Part shown: positions 36,483-45,246 of the stretch, piece after piece | Layout: every line of letters starts with the position of its first letter | How positions within the stretch are numbered: position 1 is the stretch's first letter | From: Streptomyces sp. BK208 | GTDB lineage: Bacteria; Actinomycetota; Actinomycetes; Streptomycetales; Streptomycetaceae | Direction of reading: 5' to 3' | DNA length: 64,000 bases | NCBI RefSeq assembly: GCF_004364245.1 | Contig: NZ_SOAV01000002.1 | Span: forward strand, 658,599 to 722,598 | The notes under the pieces: model-generated | The model's database searches: none | What the model was told of the DNA's origin: nothing | What the model saw: only the letters and a program-made list of their open reading frames with translations | Position numbers and translations under genes: made by a program

Positions 36483-37522
36483 GGCGCCCGCACCTCAGGC
36501 CCGTCAAGGAACGCAACCCGGTCGCCGTCGGCGTCGTCGGACTGCTCGTCCTCGCCCTGCTCGCCCTCCTCGCCTACCGCGTCGACCGGCTGCCCTTCGG
36601 CGGCGGCACCACCTACAGCGCCGACTTCTCCGAGGCCGCCGGCCTGGGCGAGGGCGACGAGGTGCGCATCGCCGGGGTCAAGGTCGGCCGGGTGACCGGC
36701 GTCGCGCTCGACGGCCCCAAGGTCAAGGTCACCTTCGAGGTCGAGGACGCCTGGCTCGGCGACCGCACCACCGCCGCCATCGCCATCAAGACCGTCCTCG
36801 GCGACAAGTACCTGGCCCTCGACCCGCTCGGCTCCGGCCGCCAGGACCCGGACGCCCGCATCCCGCTGACCCGCACCACCTCCCCCTACGACGTGACCCA
36901 GGCCTTCCAGGACCTCAGCGGCACCGTCGACGACATCGACACCGGGCAGCTCGCGGAGAGCTTCCGGACCATCTCCGACACCTTCAAGGACTCTCCGCCG
37001 CACGTGCGCAAGGCCGCCACCGGCCTGTCCGACCTGTCGAAGTCCCTCTCCAAGCGGGACGCGAAGCTCTCCGAACTCCTCAAGGGCAGCTCCGACTTCA
37101 CCAAGACGCTGGAGGACAACACGTCCGGCTTCGAGACCCTCATCGAGGACGGCGGCCCGCTGCTCGGCGAACTCCGCGACCGCCGCGCCGCCATCAGCGC
37201 CCTGCTCAAGGGCAGCCAGGACCTCGGCACCGAACTCGGCGGACTCGTCAAGGACAACGAGAAGCAGCTCGGCCCCACCCTGAAGGCGCTCGGCCGCGTC
37301 ACCAGCGTCCTGGAGGAGAACGACACCCGGCTCGGCGAGACCCTCGCGCTGGTCGGCCCGTACTACCGCCTGGTCGGCAACACCCTGGGCAACGGCCGCT
37401 GGTTCGACAGCTACCTGTGCGGTGTCGTGCCCCGCTCCTACCTGCCCGAGACCTCCCAGCCCGAGACCGGATGCCTGCCGCCGAAACAGCCGGCCGCGGC
37501 CCAGGGGAGCGGTGAGCGATGA
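36479..37522 (+). CDS. mceC: MCE-family protein C
   Basis: A 347-aa subunit: anchor at about 15-35, MCE domain at about 42-115 (DEVRIAGVKVGRVTGVAL, VLGDKYLALDP), then helices to the WFDSYLCG segment near 320. The ATG at 36479 overlaps the mceB stop. The frame is open further upstream but that part lies inside mceB. Confidence 0.9.
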   Translation: MRRPHLRPVKERNPVAVGVVGLLVLALLALLAYRVDRLPFGGGTTYSADFSEAAGLGEGDEVRIAGVKVGRVTGVALDGPKVKVTFEVEDAWLGDRTTAAIAIKTVLGDKYLALDPLGSGRQDPDARIPLTRTTSPYDVTQAFQDLSGTVDDIDTGQLAESFRTISDTFKDSPPHVRKAATGLSDLSKSLSKRDAKLSELLKGSSDFTKTLEDNTSGFETLIEDGGPLLGELRDRRAAISALLKGSQDLGTELGGLVKDNEKQLGPTLKALGRVTSVLEENDTRLGETLALVGPYYRLVGNTLGNGRWFDSYLCGVVPRSYLPETSQPETGCLPPKQPAAAQGSGER

Positions 37523-38577
37523 CCCGACGCCGAAAGATCCTCACCGGGGTGCTCGCCCTCGTGGTGCTCGCCGCCGGCGGCCTCGTCGCCGTCCGGGTCC
37601 TCGAAGCCGACGGCACCCGTGTCACCGCCTACTTCGACCGCGCCGTCGGCGTCTACGCCGGGTCCGACCTGCGCGTCCTCGGGGTGCGGGTCGGCGAGGT
37701 GGAGTCGGTGCGGCCCGAGGGCACCCGGGTCCGCGTCGGCCTGCGGCTGGACGAGGGGGTCGAGGTCCCCCGGGACGCGCGGGCCGTCGTCGTCGCGCAG
37801 AGCATCGTCGCCGACCGCTACGTGCAGCTCACCCCCGCCTACAGCAAGGGCCCCACCCTGGCCGACGGCGCCGTCCTGCCCGCCGCCCGCAACCACGTCC
37901 CCGTCGAGATCGACCAGATCTACGACTCGATCACCGAACTCGGTGACGCCCTCGGCCCGGACGGCGCCAACGCCGACGGCGCCCTGTCCGACCTGCTGAG
38001 GACCGGCGCCGACAACCTCGACGGCAACGGCGAGGCCATCGGCGACAGCGTCGAGGAGTTCGGCAAGGCGGCCAGGACCCTCGACGGCAGCAGCGACGAC
38101 CTGTTCACGACGCTCTCCAGTCTCCAGACCTTCACCACCATGCTGAAGAACAAGGACACCGATGTGCGCACCGCCCAGGAAGGACTGGACGACGTCGTCA
38201 GCTTCTTCGCCGACAACAAGGACGACCTCACCGGCGCGCTGGAGGAACTCGGCAAGGCCCTCGGCCAGGTCAAGACCTTCATCGAGGACAACCGGGGCGA
38301 GCTGAAGAAGAACGTCGACCGGCTCGTCCCGATCACGCAGACGCTGGTCGAGCAACGCGCCTCGCTGGCCGAGGCGCTGGACGTGGCACCGCTGGCCGCG
38401 GGCAACGTCGTGAACGCGTACAACCCCGACACCCGCACCCTCGACGGCCGCGCCAACCTCAACGAGATCAGTATCGGCGGCCCGCTGCTGCCGCTGCCCG
38501 TGGCCGGGGTGTCCGACGGGGCCGGCACCCGGAGCGGCGGCGGACACGACGACGGGAGCAAGGGGGACGGCCGATGA
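37519..38577 (+). CDS. mceD: MCE-family protein D
   Basis: A 352-aa subunit: anchor at about 7-26, MCE domain at about 32-108 (SDLRVLGVRVGEVESV, IVADRYVQLTP), long helical region at 115-300 and a Gly/Asp-rich end. Four-base overlaps with mceC and mceE. There is no Cys near the C terminus as in B and C, in line with the different surface ends of the six subunits. Confidence 0.9.
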   Translation: MTRRRKILTGVLALVVLAAGGLVAVRVLEADGTRVTAYFDRAVGVYAGSDLRVLGVRVGEVESVRPEGTRVRVGLRLDEGVEVPRDARAVVVAQSIVADRYVQLTPAYSKGPTLADGAVLPAARNHVPVEIDQIYDSITELGDALGPDGANADGALSDLLRTGADNLDGNGEAIGDSVEEFGKAARTLDGSSDDLFTTLSSLQTFTTMLKNKDTDVRTAQEGLDDVVSFFADNKDDLTGALEELGKALGQVKTFIEDNRGELKKNVDRLVPITQTLVEQRASLAEALDVAPLAAGNVVNAYNPDTRTLDGRANLNEISIGGPLLPLPVAGVSDGAGTRSGGGHDDGSKGDGR

Positions 38578-39797
38578 GACGCGCAGCCCTCCCCAGCGGC
38601 CGGGCGGCCTCACTCACCGCGGGCGGACTGGTCGCCCTCGGCCTCGCCTTCGCCCTCACCCTCGGCGGGGTCCGGGTCGGGGTGCCGGGCTTCGACGGCC
38701 TGGAGGACCTGCCGCTGCCCGGCGGCGCCGACCTCGGCGACCACCCCTACACCGTCACCGCGGAACTCCAGGACGTGCTCAGCCTCGTCCCGCACGCCGC
38801 CGTACGGGTCAACGACGTGGCCGTCGGCCGGATCACCGGCATCGAACTCGGCGAGGACGACTGGTCGGCACGCGTCACCATGGAGATCAACGGCGAGGTG
38901 CGGCTGCCCGCCGACGCCACCGCGCGGCTCGAACAGTCCAGCCTGCTCGGTGAGAAGTACGTCCAGCTCGTCGCCCCCGCCAAGGAGACCGGAGCCGGCC
39001 GGCTGACCGACGGAAGCGTCATCCCGCTGGCCCGCACCAGCCGCAACACCGAGGTCGAGGAGGTGTTCGGGGCGCTCTCCCTGCTCCTCAACGGCGGCGG
39101 AGTGAGCCAGCTCAAGACCATCACCCGGGAACTCAACGCGGCACTCGGCGGCCGCGAACCCGAGGTCCGCTCGATGCTGAAGCGGGTCGACACCCTGGTG
39201 GGCGACCTCGACGACCACCGGGACGACATCACCGACGCCCTCGACGCCGTCAACCGGCTCTCCTCGACCCTCGCCACCCGCAAGGACGACGTCGACACCG
39301 TCCTCACCGACCTCTCGCCCGGACTGAAGACGCTGGAGAAGCAGCGCGGCTCGCTGCTGACCATGCTGCGCTCCCTCGACACGCTCTCCGGCGTCGCCGT
39401 CTCCACCATCGACGCGAGCAAGGACGACATGATCGCCGACCTCAAGGCCGTCGCACCGACGCTGAAGGCGCTCGCCGACGCGGGCACCGACCTGCCCGAC
39501 TCGCTCCAGGTGATGCTGACCTACCCGTTCACCGACGAGGTGCTGCGCGGGGTGAAGGGCGACTACCTGAACACGTACCTGAGCGTGGTCGCCGTCCCGG
39601 GGACCGAGGTGATCCCTCCGCTGGTGCCCGGGGGCACGCCCTCCCCGTCGGCGTCCGCGACGCCCGGCGGCGGGGCGGACCCGGCCGCGAGGAAGCAGCC
39701 CGCCTCCCCGCTGCCGCTGCCCTCCGTGACCGGCTCCGGGACCGGCCCCGGACCGGGTTCCGCGTCCCGTTCGGCGACCGGAGGTGAACGCGGGTGA
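38574..39797 (+). CDS. mceE: MCE-family protein E (no lipobox)
   Basis: A 407-aa subunit in the position of the mycobacterial lipoprotein MceE. Here the hydrophobic segment (about 14-34, ending LTLGGVRVGVPG) contains no cysteine, so it cannot be lipidated and must be held by an uncleaved helix or by its partners. MCE domain at about 50-130 (HAAVRVNDVAVGRITGIEL, LLGEKYVQLVAP), helical region to 330, then a Pro/Ser/Gly tail. Overlaps mceD and mceF by four bases. Confidence 0.9.
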   Translation: MRRAALPSGRAASLTAGGLVALGLAFALTLGGVRVGVPGFDGLEDLPLPGGADLGDHPYTVTAELQDVLSLVPHAAVRVNDVAVGRITGIELGEDDWSARVTMEINGEVRLPADATARLEQSSLLGEKYVQLVAPAKETGAGRLTDGSVIPLARTSRNTEVEEVFGALSLLLNGGGVSQLKTITRELNAALGGREPEVRSMLKRVDTLVGDLDDHRDDITDALDAVNRLSSTLATRKDDVDTVLTDLSPGLKTLEKQRGSLLTMLRSLDTLSGVAVSTIDASKDDMIADLKAVAPTLKALADAGTDLPDSLQVMLTYPFTDEVLRGVKGDYLNTYLSVVAVPGTEVIPPLVPGGTPSPSASATPGGGADPAARKQPASPLPLPSVTGSGTGPGPGSASRSATGGERG

Positions 39798-41098
39798 TCA
39801 CCCTGGCCGTACGGCTGAAGAACCTCGCCTTCCTCCTCATCGCCGTCCTCGCCCTGGCCTTCCTCGGCATCCGCTACGCCGACCTCGGCCGGTACGTGGG
39901 GGTCGCCGACTACTACACCGTCGACGTGCAACTCCCGCGCACCGGCGGCCTCTTCACCCACTCGGACGTCACCTACCGGGGCGTCTCGGTGGGACGGGTC
40001 GGCCCGATCGACCTCACCGCCGAGGGGGTCGTCGCCGAACTGCGCATCAAGAAGTCAGCCCCGCGCATCCCCGCCGACACCAAGGCCGTGGTCGCCGGGC
40101 TCTCCGCCGTCGGCGAGCAGTACATCGACCTGCGGCCCGAGAGCGACGGCTCCCCCTACCTCGCCGACGGCACCCGCATCGAACAGGCCGACACCGAGGT
40201 GCCCGCGCCCGTCACCGACGTCCTCGCCAGCGTCGACGACCTCGCGAACTCCGTCCCGCTGGAGGATCTGCGCACGGTCGTCGACGAGTTCGGCAAGGCC
40301 TTCGAGGGACACGGCGACGACCTCCAGGTGCTGCTCGACAGCGGCAGCGACTTCGTCGAGGCCGCGGACCGCGCCCTGCCGTCCACCACCCTGCTGATCG
40401 ACGACGGCGAGACCGTCCTGCGCACCCAGGCCCAGGAGGCGCGGGCCATCCGCGACTTCGCCGTCGGCGCCAAGGACCTGGCCGCCGCGCTCAAGGGTTC
40501 CGACGCGGACCTGCGCCGCCTCCTCGCGGTCACCCCCGAGGCCGCCACCCAGGTCAGCGGCCTGCTGCGGGACCTCGACCCCAGCCTCGGCGTCGTCCTG
40601 GCGAACCTCCTCACCACCTCCGAGGTCGCCGTCACCCGGCAGCGCGGCATCGAGGAACTCCTGGTGAAGTACCCGGCCGCCGTCGCCGCCGGCGCCACCG
40701 CGGTCGACGGGGGCAAGCTGGACCTCGGCCTGGCCGTCACCTTCTTCAGCCCCCTGCCCTGCACCGACGGCTACGGCGGGACGCGTTACCGCAACGGCCT
40801 CGACCTCGGCACCGCCCCCGCCCTCAACACCGGCGCGTCCTGCACCGCCCCGGCCGCCGGCGGGAAGAACGTGCGCGGCTCCGCCAACGCCCCGAAGGGC
40901 GGCGCGGTGCCCGACCCGGCCCGACCCGGTTCCCTGCCCTCGGGCAGCCGCGGAGCCACCCCGGCCAAGGACGGCACCCCGGCCGGGGGCGGCGCTCCGG
41001 CCCTCCCCGGCGCGCTCGCGCTGCCCGGGCAGAGCGGCGAGGCACCGGGCGGCCTGAGCGGTCTCCTCGCGCCGGCCGGCACCGGGAGCGCGCGATGA
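39794..41098 (+). CDS. mceF: MCE-family protein F
   Basis: The last MCE subunit, 434 aa. The GTG start overlaps the mceE stop. Anchor at about 12-31, MCE domain at about 38-118 (SDVTYRGVSVGRVGPIDL, AVGEQYIDLRP), helical region at 125-300, a Cys-containing FFSPLPCTDGYGGTRYRNG segment near 320, and a Gly/Pro/Ala-rich tail of about 80 residues. The stop overlaps the first Mce-associated gene. Confidence 0.9.
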   Translation: MITLAVRLKNLAFLLIAVLALAFLGIRYADLGRYVGVADYYTVDVQLPRTGGLFTHSDVTYRGVSVGRVGPIDLTAEGVVAELRIKKSAPRIPADTKAVVAGLSAVGEQYIDLRPESDGSPYLADGTRIEQADTEVPAPVTDVLASVDDLANSVPLEDLRTVVDEFGKAFEGHGDDLQVLLDSGSDFVEAADRALPSTTLLIDDGETVLRTQAQEARAIRDFAVGAKDLAAALKGSDADLRRLLAVTPEAATQVSGLLRDLDPSLGVVLANLLTTSEVAVTRQRGIEELLVKYPAAVAAGATAVDGGKLDLGLAVTFFSPLPCTDGYGGTRYRNGLDLGTAPALNTGASCTAPAAGGKNVRGSANAPKGGAVPDPARPGSLPSGSRGATPAKDGTPAGGGAPALPGALALPGQSGEAPGGLSGLLAPAGTGSAR

Positions 41099-41610
41099 GG
41101 CGGGCGCGGATTCTCACCACGGCGGGGCTCGTGCTGGCCCTCGCCTTCTGCGGCACCGGCGCGTGGACGTACACGCAGGCACGCACCGACGACGCGCTGG
41201 TGTACGGCCGGGAGCGGGACGAGGCGCTCGCCGACGGGCGCGAGGGCATCGCCGTGCTCACCACGCTCGACGCCGCCACCCGGCAGCGGGCGGAGCGCAG
41301 CATCCGGGACTGGCGCGCCGTCTCCACCGGGCCGCTGCGCGAGGAACTCGGCGGCACCGAGGCCAAGGCGGGCAGCTCGGCGCGCGGCACGGTCACCGAG
41401 GCCGCCGTCACCGCGCTCGACACCCGGTCCGGCACGGCCAAGCTCATCGCCACCGTCCGCGTCGAGGTCACCCCGGCCGGGACGGCGAAGCCGGCCACCG
41501 ACCGCAAGCGCCTGGAGGCGGTGCTGTCCCGCACGGGCGAGGGGGAGTGGAAGGTGAGGGCGCTGAGCGCGGTGCCGGTCGCGCAGGAGCAGAGGGGCGA
41601 GGAGCGATGA
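41095..41610 (+). CDS. Mce-associated membrane protein, short type, copy 1
   Basis: A 171-aa protein with one N-terminal helix (about 7-25) and an extracytoplasmic domain with a NTF2-like pattern, ending in the conserved GEWKVRALSAVPV. It matches the Mas (mce-associated) proteins that stabilise actinobacterial Mce complexes. It is coupled to mceF by ATGA. Its closest relative here is the product of 42491-43039 (shared D-x-AL-x-x-RD-x-AL-A-G pattern after the helix). Confidence 0.8.
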   Translation: MRRARILTTAGLVLALAFCGTGAWTYTQARTDDALVYGRERDEALADGREGIAVLTTLDAATRQRAERSIRDWRAVSTGPLREELGGTEAKAGSSARGTVTEAAVTALDTRSGTAKLIATVRVEVTPAGTAKPATDRKRLEAVLSRTGEGEWKVRALSAVPVAQEQRGEER

Positions 41611-42464
41611 CACCGACGTGGTGGCCGCGCAGGGCCGGCCAGCCGGAACCCGGCACGGAGGACGAGTGGCCCCGGGACCGGGAGACCGACGCCGGGGACG
41701 AACCCGCCGAGACCCGCCTCGGCACCTCCGAGGCCCCAGGAGCCTCCGGGACCCCCGGCAGCACGGACGCCTCCGGGATCCCTGACGGCACGGACGCCTC
41801 GGGGACCCCCGACGGCACGGACGCCTTCGGGACCCCCGGCGACCCCGACGCGTCCGACGCCTCCGGCACCCCGGACGCCCCCGGGGCCCCCGACACCCCC
41901 AGCGACGGCCCCGCCCCCCGCCGGTCCACCGGGCGCCTGCGGCAAGCCGTCCTGGCCGGGACCGCCGCAGCCCTCGTCCTCGGCGGCTGCGGCTTCCTCT
42001 ACGCCGCGCACCAGCTGAGGTCGGCCGCTCCCGCCCGCAACCAGGCGCTCACCGACACCGGGGCCACCTCCCGTGTCGCGGGCGACGTCGGCAACGCCCT
42101 CGCCCGGGTCTTCTCCTACACGCCGGACGGCACCGCGGCCGCCGAGCGCTCCGCGAGCACCGTCCTCGACGGCCGGGCCGCCCGTCAGTACGCGACCCTC
42201 TTCGCCCGGGTCCGCGACGACCTCACCGAGCAGCGCGTCACCCTCAGCACCCGGGCCGTGCGCACCGGAGTGATCGAACTCGACGGCGACCGGGCCCGCC
42301 TGCTGGTCTTCCTCGACCAGACCTCCCACCGGGGCGAGAGCGGAGGCAAGGGCGAACGTACGAGCGACGGCGAGGCCGAACCCACCACCGCCGCGGCCCA
42401 ACTCACCGTCACGGCACGGCTGGAAGCCGACCGCTGGCGCATCGTCGACATCAAGGCCCGCTGA
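41607..42464 (+). CDS. Mce-associated membrane protein, long type, copy 1
   Basis: A 285-aa protein with an acidic, repetitive N-terminal cytosolic tail (about 1-108, with TDASGTPDG units), a membrane helix (about 112-132) and a C-terminal domain ending DRWRIVDIKAR. The helix ends LGGCGF, but the tail in front rules out a normal lipoprotein signal. It aligns by eye with the product of 43087-43872 (PARxxxALTD, RVFSY/RLFSY, DGDRARLLVF/DGERARVLVY). Confidence 0.78.
   Translation: MTPTWWPRRAGQPEPGTEDEWPRDRETDAGDEPAETRLGTSEAPGASGTPGSTDASGIPDGTDASGTPDGTDAFGTPGDPDASDASGTPDAPGAPDTPSDGPAPRRSTGRLRQAVLAGTAAALVLGGCGFLYAAHQLRSAAPARNQALTDTGATSRVAGDVGNALARVFSYTPDGTAAAERSASTVLDGRAARQYATLFARVRDDLTEQRVTLSTRAVRTGVIELDGDRARLLVFLDQTSHRGESGGKGERTSDGEAEPTTAAAQLTVTARLEADRWRIVDIKAR
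41763..41843 (+). repeat. 27-bp tandem repeat inside the Mas gene
   Basis: Three in-frame units (41763-41789, 41790-41816, 41817-41843) encode TDASGIPDG, TDASGTPDG and TDAFGTPGD. Related motifs follow. Unit length is a multiple of three, so copy changes would keep the frame and only alter the tail length. Confidence 0.8.
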
Positions 42465-42490
42465 CCATGCGCGGGAGACGGGAGCACCCC

Positions 42491-43039
42491 ATGAGACGCC
42501 CGGTCCGCCTCCCCGGCGCAGGCCGCCTCCGGCCGCTCCCGGCCCTGGCCCTCGCGATCACCCTCGTCGCTGGCGGCTTCGCCGCGTGGTCGGGCCAGGA
42601 CTGGTACCGGGCGGCCCACGACGACCGGGCCGCGTACGCCGCCCAGCGGGACGCGGCCCTCTCCGCGGGGGAGCAGGCCGTGCAGAACCTGAACACGCTC
42701 GACCACCGCGAGCTGAAGCGGGGCCTCGACCTGTGGGAGTCCTCGACCACCGGCGAGCTGCACGAACAACTCGCCTCCGGCCGCGAGGCGTTCACCGCGC
42801 AGGTGAAGGAGGCCAAGACGGTGAGCACGGCCCGGGTGCTGTCGGGCGCCGTCACCGAACTCGACGACCGCGCCGGCCGGGCCCGGGTGCTGGTCGCCCT
42901 GCGCGTCACCGTCGAGGCGGCCGACGGGGCCCGGAGCGACAAGGACAGCCGCATGCTCGGCGAACTCACCCGGACCGACGGCCGCTGGAAACTGAGCGCC
43001 CTGGGCCAGGCCCCGGTGGGCGGCACATCGACCGGCTGA
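42491..43039 (+). CDS. Mce-associated membrane protein, short type, copy 2
   Basis: A 182-aa protein with a helix at about 15-35 and an extracytoplasmic domain ending DGRWKLSALGQAPV. It is a paralogue of the product of 41095-41610. I prefer ATG 42491, which has GGGAG six bases upstream; ATG 42467, only 3 bases after the previous stop, lacks a ribosome site. Part of the mce transcript. Confidence 0.75.
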   Translation: MRRPVRLPGAGRLRPLPALALAITLVAGGFAAWSGQDWYRAAHDDRAAYAAQRDAALSAGEQAVQNLNTLDHRELKRGLDLWESSTTGELHEQLASGREAFTAQVKEAKTVSTARVLSGAVTELDDRAGRARVLVALRVTVEAADGARSDKDSRMLGELTRTDGRWKLSALGQAPVGGTSTG

Positions 43040-43086
43040 CCGGTCCCGTACCGAGCGAGCCGGCCGCAGCGAGGAGGACACGCACC

Positions 43087-43872
43087 ATGTCGACCACCCG
43101 TCACCACATCAACCGGCAGCGACGCCGCCAGGCCCGCGAGACCCGGCCCGCCGCGTCCGCCGCCCCCGCTGCCTCGGCCGGCCGTCCGGAGCGCACCCGG
43201 GCGACCGAGCGCGAGCCCGCCCGGACCGGCACGCGCGGCGCCACGGCCGTACTGGAACCCGCGAAGGACGCCACCGACGGCGCGTCCACCACCGGGAACG
43301 GACCGGAGGAACCCCGGGCCCGGTCGCGCCGCCGGCCCCCGGCCCTCGCGCTGCTGTGCGTGCTGACGGTGCTCCTCGGCGGCTTCGCCGGCTGGGCCCA
43401 CGCGAAGGCCGAGGGGCTCAGGTCCGAGCCCGCGCGGAGCAACACCGCGCTGACCGACCTCGCCCGCACCAGCGAGATCAAGGGCCAGGTGGCCAAGGCC
43501 GTCGACCGGCTCTTCTCCTACGACCACGCCGACCCCGGCGCCCTCGACGCGGCGGCGAAGAGCCTGCTGACCGGCAAGGCCGTCGACCAGCACCGGGAAC
43601 TGCTCGCCGACGTCCGCGCGCGGGCCGACGAGCAGAAGGCGGTGATCACCACGACGGTCACCGAGAGCGCGGTCGAACGGATCGACGGCGAACGGGCCCG
43701 CGTCCTCGTCTACGCCGACCAGAGCAGCGTCGCCACCGCCGGAAAGGCGGCCGCGAAGGACAAGGACGCCGCCCAGGACGACGGGGTGTACGCGGCGGCC
43801 ATGCTCGCCGTCGACGTCGTGCACCGCGACGGACGCTGGCGGATCTCGGCCCTCGACACCTTCGGCCGCTGA
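43087..43872 (+). CDS. Mce-associated membrane protein, long type, copy 2
   Basis: A 261-aa protein with an Arg- and Ala-rich cytosolic tail (1-80), a helix (about 84-104) and a C-terminal domain ending DGRWRISALDTFGR. Paralogue of the product of 41607-42464; its tail is basic while the other's is acidic. GAGGAGG lies about eight bases before the ATG. Last gene of the mce operon proper. Confidence 0.78.
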   Translation: MSTTRHHINRQRRRQARETRPAASAAPAASAGRPERTRATEREPARTGTRGATAVLEPAKDATDGASTTGNGPEEPRARSRRRPPALALLCVLTVLLGGFAGWAHAKAEGLRSEPARSNTALTDLARTSEIKGQVAKAVDRLFSYDHADPGALDAAAKSLLTGKAVDQHRELLADVRARADEQKAVITTTVTESAVERIDGERARVLVYADQSSVATAGKAAAKDKDAAQDDGVYAAAMLAVDVVHRDGRWRISALDTFGR

Positions 43873-43941
43873 GCACCGGTCCGCCGACCGCACCCGCGCC
43901 CGCCCCGCACCCCCCCCACGGATCCGACAGGAGTGACGACC

Positions 43942-45231
43942 ATGTCCGTACGCCGTGCCCGACGCCTGTGCCCCGGGCGGACCCGCAAGGGACTGCGCAC
44001 GACCGCTCTCGCGGTGGCGGCCATGGCGGCCCTCACCGCCTCCCAGGCCCCCGGCCTGGCCCGCGACGCGCTGGACACCCGCGCCGAACCGGCGGCCGAC
44101 GACCTGGGCCTGCCGACGCCGGACGGCCCGTCCGCCGGGCTCGTCCCGCCGGGCGACGGCTCGTACCACACCGAACTCCCGCCCCTGGTGACGCGGGGCG
44201 GCTCACCGGCGGCCCCCGCGCCGGGGCGGGCCGCCGACATCCGTGCCCAGTCGGGCATCCCGGCCACCGTGCTGCGCGCCTACCGCGCCGCCGAGACGGC
44301 CGTGGGCCGGACTGACCCCGGCTGCCGGCTGCCCTGGGAACTGCTCGCGGCGATCGGCAAGGTGGAGTCCGGCCAGGCACGCGGCGGCGCGGTCGACCGC
44401 AGCGGCACCACCCTGGGCCGGATCACCGGACCGCCCCTGAACGGCCGGGGCTTCGCCCTGATCCGGGACACGGACGGCGGCGCCCACGACGGTGACGCGG
44501 TCTACGACCGGGCGGTGGGGCCGATGCAGTTCCTGCCGTCCACCTGGGCCCGCTGGGGCGCGGACGGCAACCGGGACGGCCGGGCCGACCCGAACAACGT
44601 CTTCGACGCGGCCCTCGCGGCCGGGCACTACCTGTGCGCGGGCGACCGGGACCTGGGCCGGGCGGCCGACCTGGACCGGGCGGTGCTCAGCTACAACAAC
44701 TCCCGCACCTACCTGGAAACGGTCCGGTACTGGCTGGAGTTCTACAGCCGCGGCGTCCACACCGTCCCCGACGGCAAGGGCGTCGTCCCGAAGAGCCCCG
44801 GCGCGGGCGGCGACACCCAGGCGAGCAAGCCCGTCGACGGGGAGGGCGGCGGCAGCGGTGGGGGTGCGGGCCAAGGGGGAGGGGGAGGCCGGGACGACGG
44901 CATCGTCATCGGTCCGGACCCGAGCGGCACGCCGGGCGGCCCGGGGCCGTCCCCGTCGCCGTCCCCCGCTCCGTCCCGTCCCGTACCGTCCACGGCCCCG
45001 ACCTCCCCGTCGGTGCCGCCGACCCTCCCGGGGCCCACCCGGCCGCCCACGCAGTCCCCGGACCCCTCGCCGGACCCGACCGGGCCGAGCCCTTCGCCCA
45101 CCGCCACGGACGACTGCTCCGCGGCCACGGAATCGCCGTCCCCGTCCCCCGACCCCACGGCCTCCCCGACGGGCACCCCCTGCCCGAGCCCCTCGGACAC
45201 GTCGGCCGCCACCGGCACTCCGGCCGGGTAG
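43942..45231 (+). CDS. Secreted lytic transglycosylase (SLT/MltB-like)
   Basis: A 429-aa exported enzyme cutting peptidoglycan glycan strands. A signal peptide ends near residue 34 (SQAPGLA). The catalytic domain spans about 95-270 with Glu142 in GKVESGQ, then GPMQFLPSTWARWG and the FDAALAAGHYLC and AVLSYNNS motifs. The last 150 residues are Gly-rich and then a Pro/Ser linker, likely a wall-spanning tail. ATG 43942 has AGGAG eight bases upstream. It lies 69 nt behind the mce operon and may locally open the wall for the Mce machine; that link is positional only. Confidence 0.88.
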   Translation: MSVRRARRLCPGRTRKGLRTTALAVAAMAALTASQAPGLARDALDTRAEPAADDLGLPTPDGPSAGLVPPGDGSYHTELPPLVTRGGSPAAPAPGRAADIRAQSGIPATVLRAYRAAETAVGRTDPGCRLPWELLAAIGKVESGQARGGAVDRSGTTLGRITGPPLNGRGFALIRDTDGGAHDGDAVYDRAVGPMQFLPSTWARWGADGNRDGRADPNNVFDAALAAGHYLCAGDRDLGRAADLDRAVLSYNNSRTYLETVRYWLEFYSRGVHTVPDGKGVVPKSPGAGGDTQASKPVDGEGGGSGGGAGQGGGGGRDDGIVIGPDPSGTPGGPGPSPSPSPAPSRPVPSTAPTSPSVPPTLPGPTRPPTQSPDPSPDPTGPSPSPTATDDCSAATESPSPSPDPTASPTGTPCPSPSDTSAATGTPAG

Positions 45232-45246
45232 GGAGCCCGGCGGGGT

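Noticed and set aside
42467..42490. ATG 42467 as start of the third Mas protein
   Set aside because: It lacks a ribosome site, while ATG 42491 has GGGAG six bases upstream. It remains possible through translational coupling to the preceding stop.
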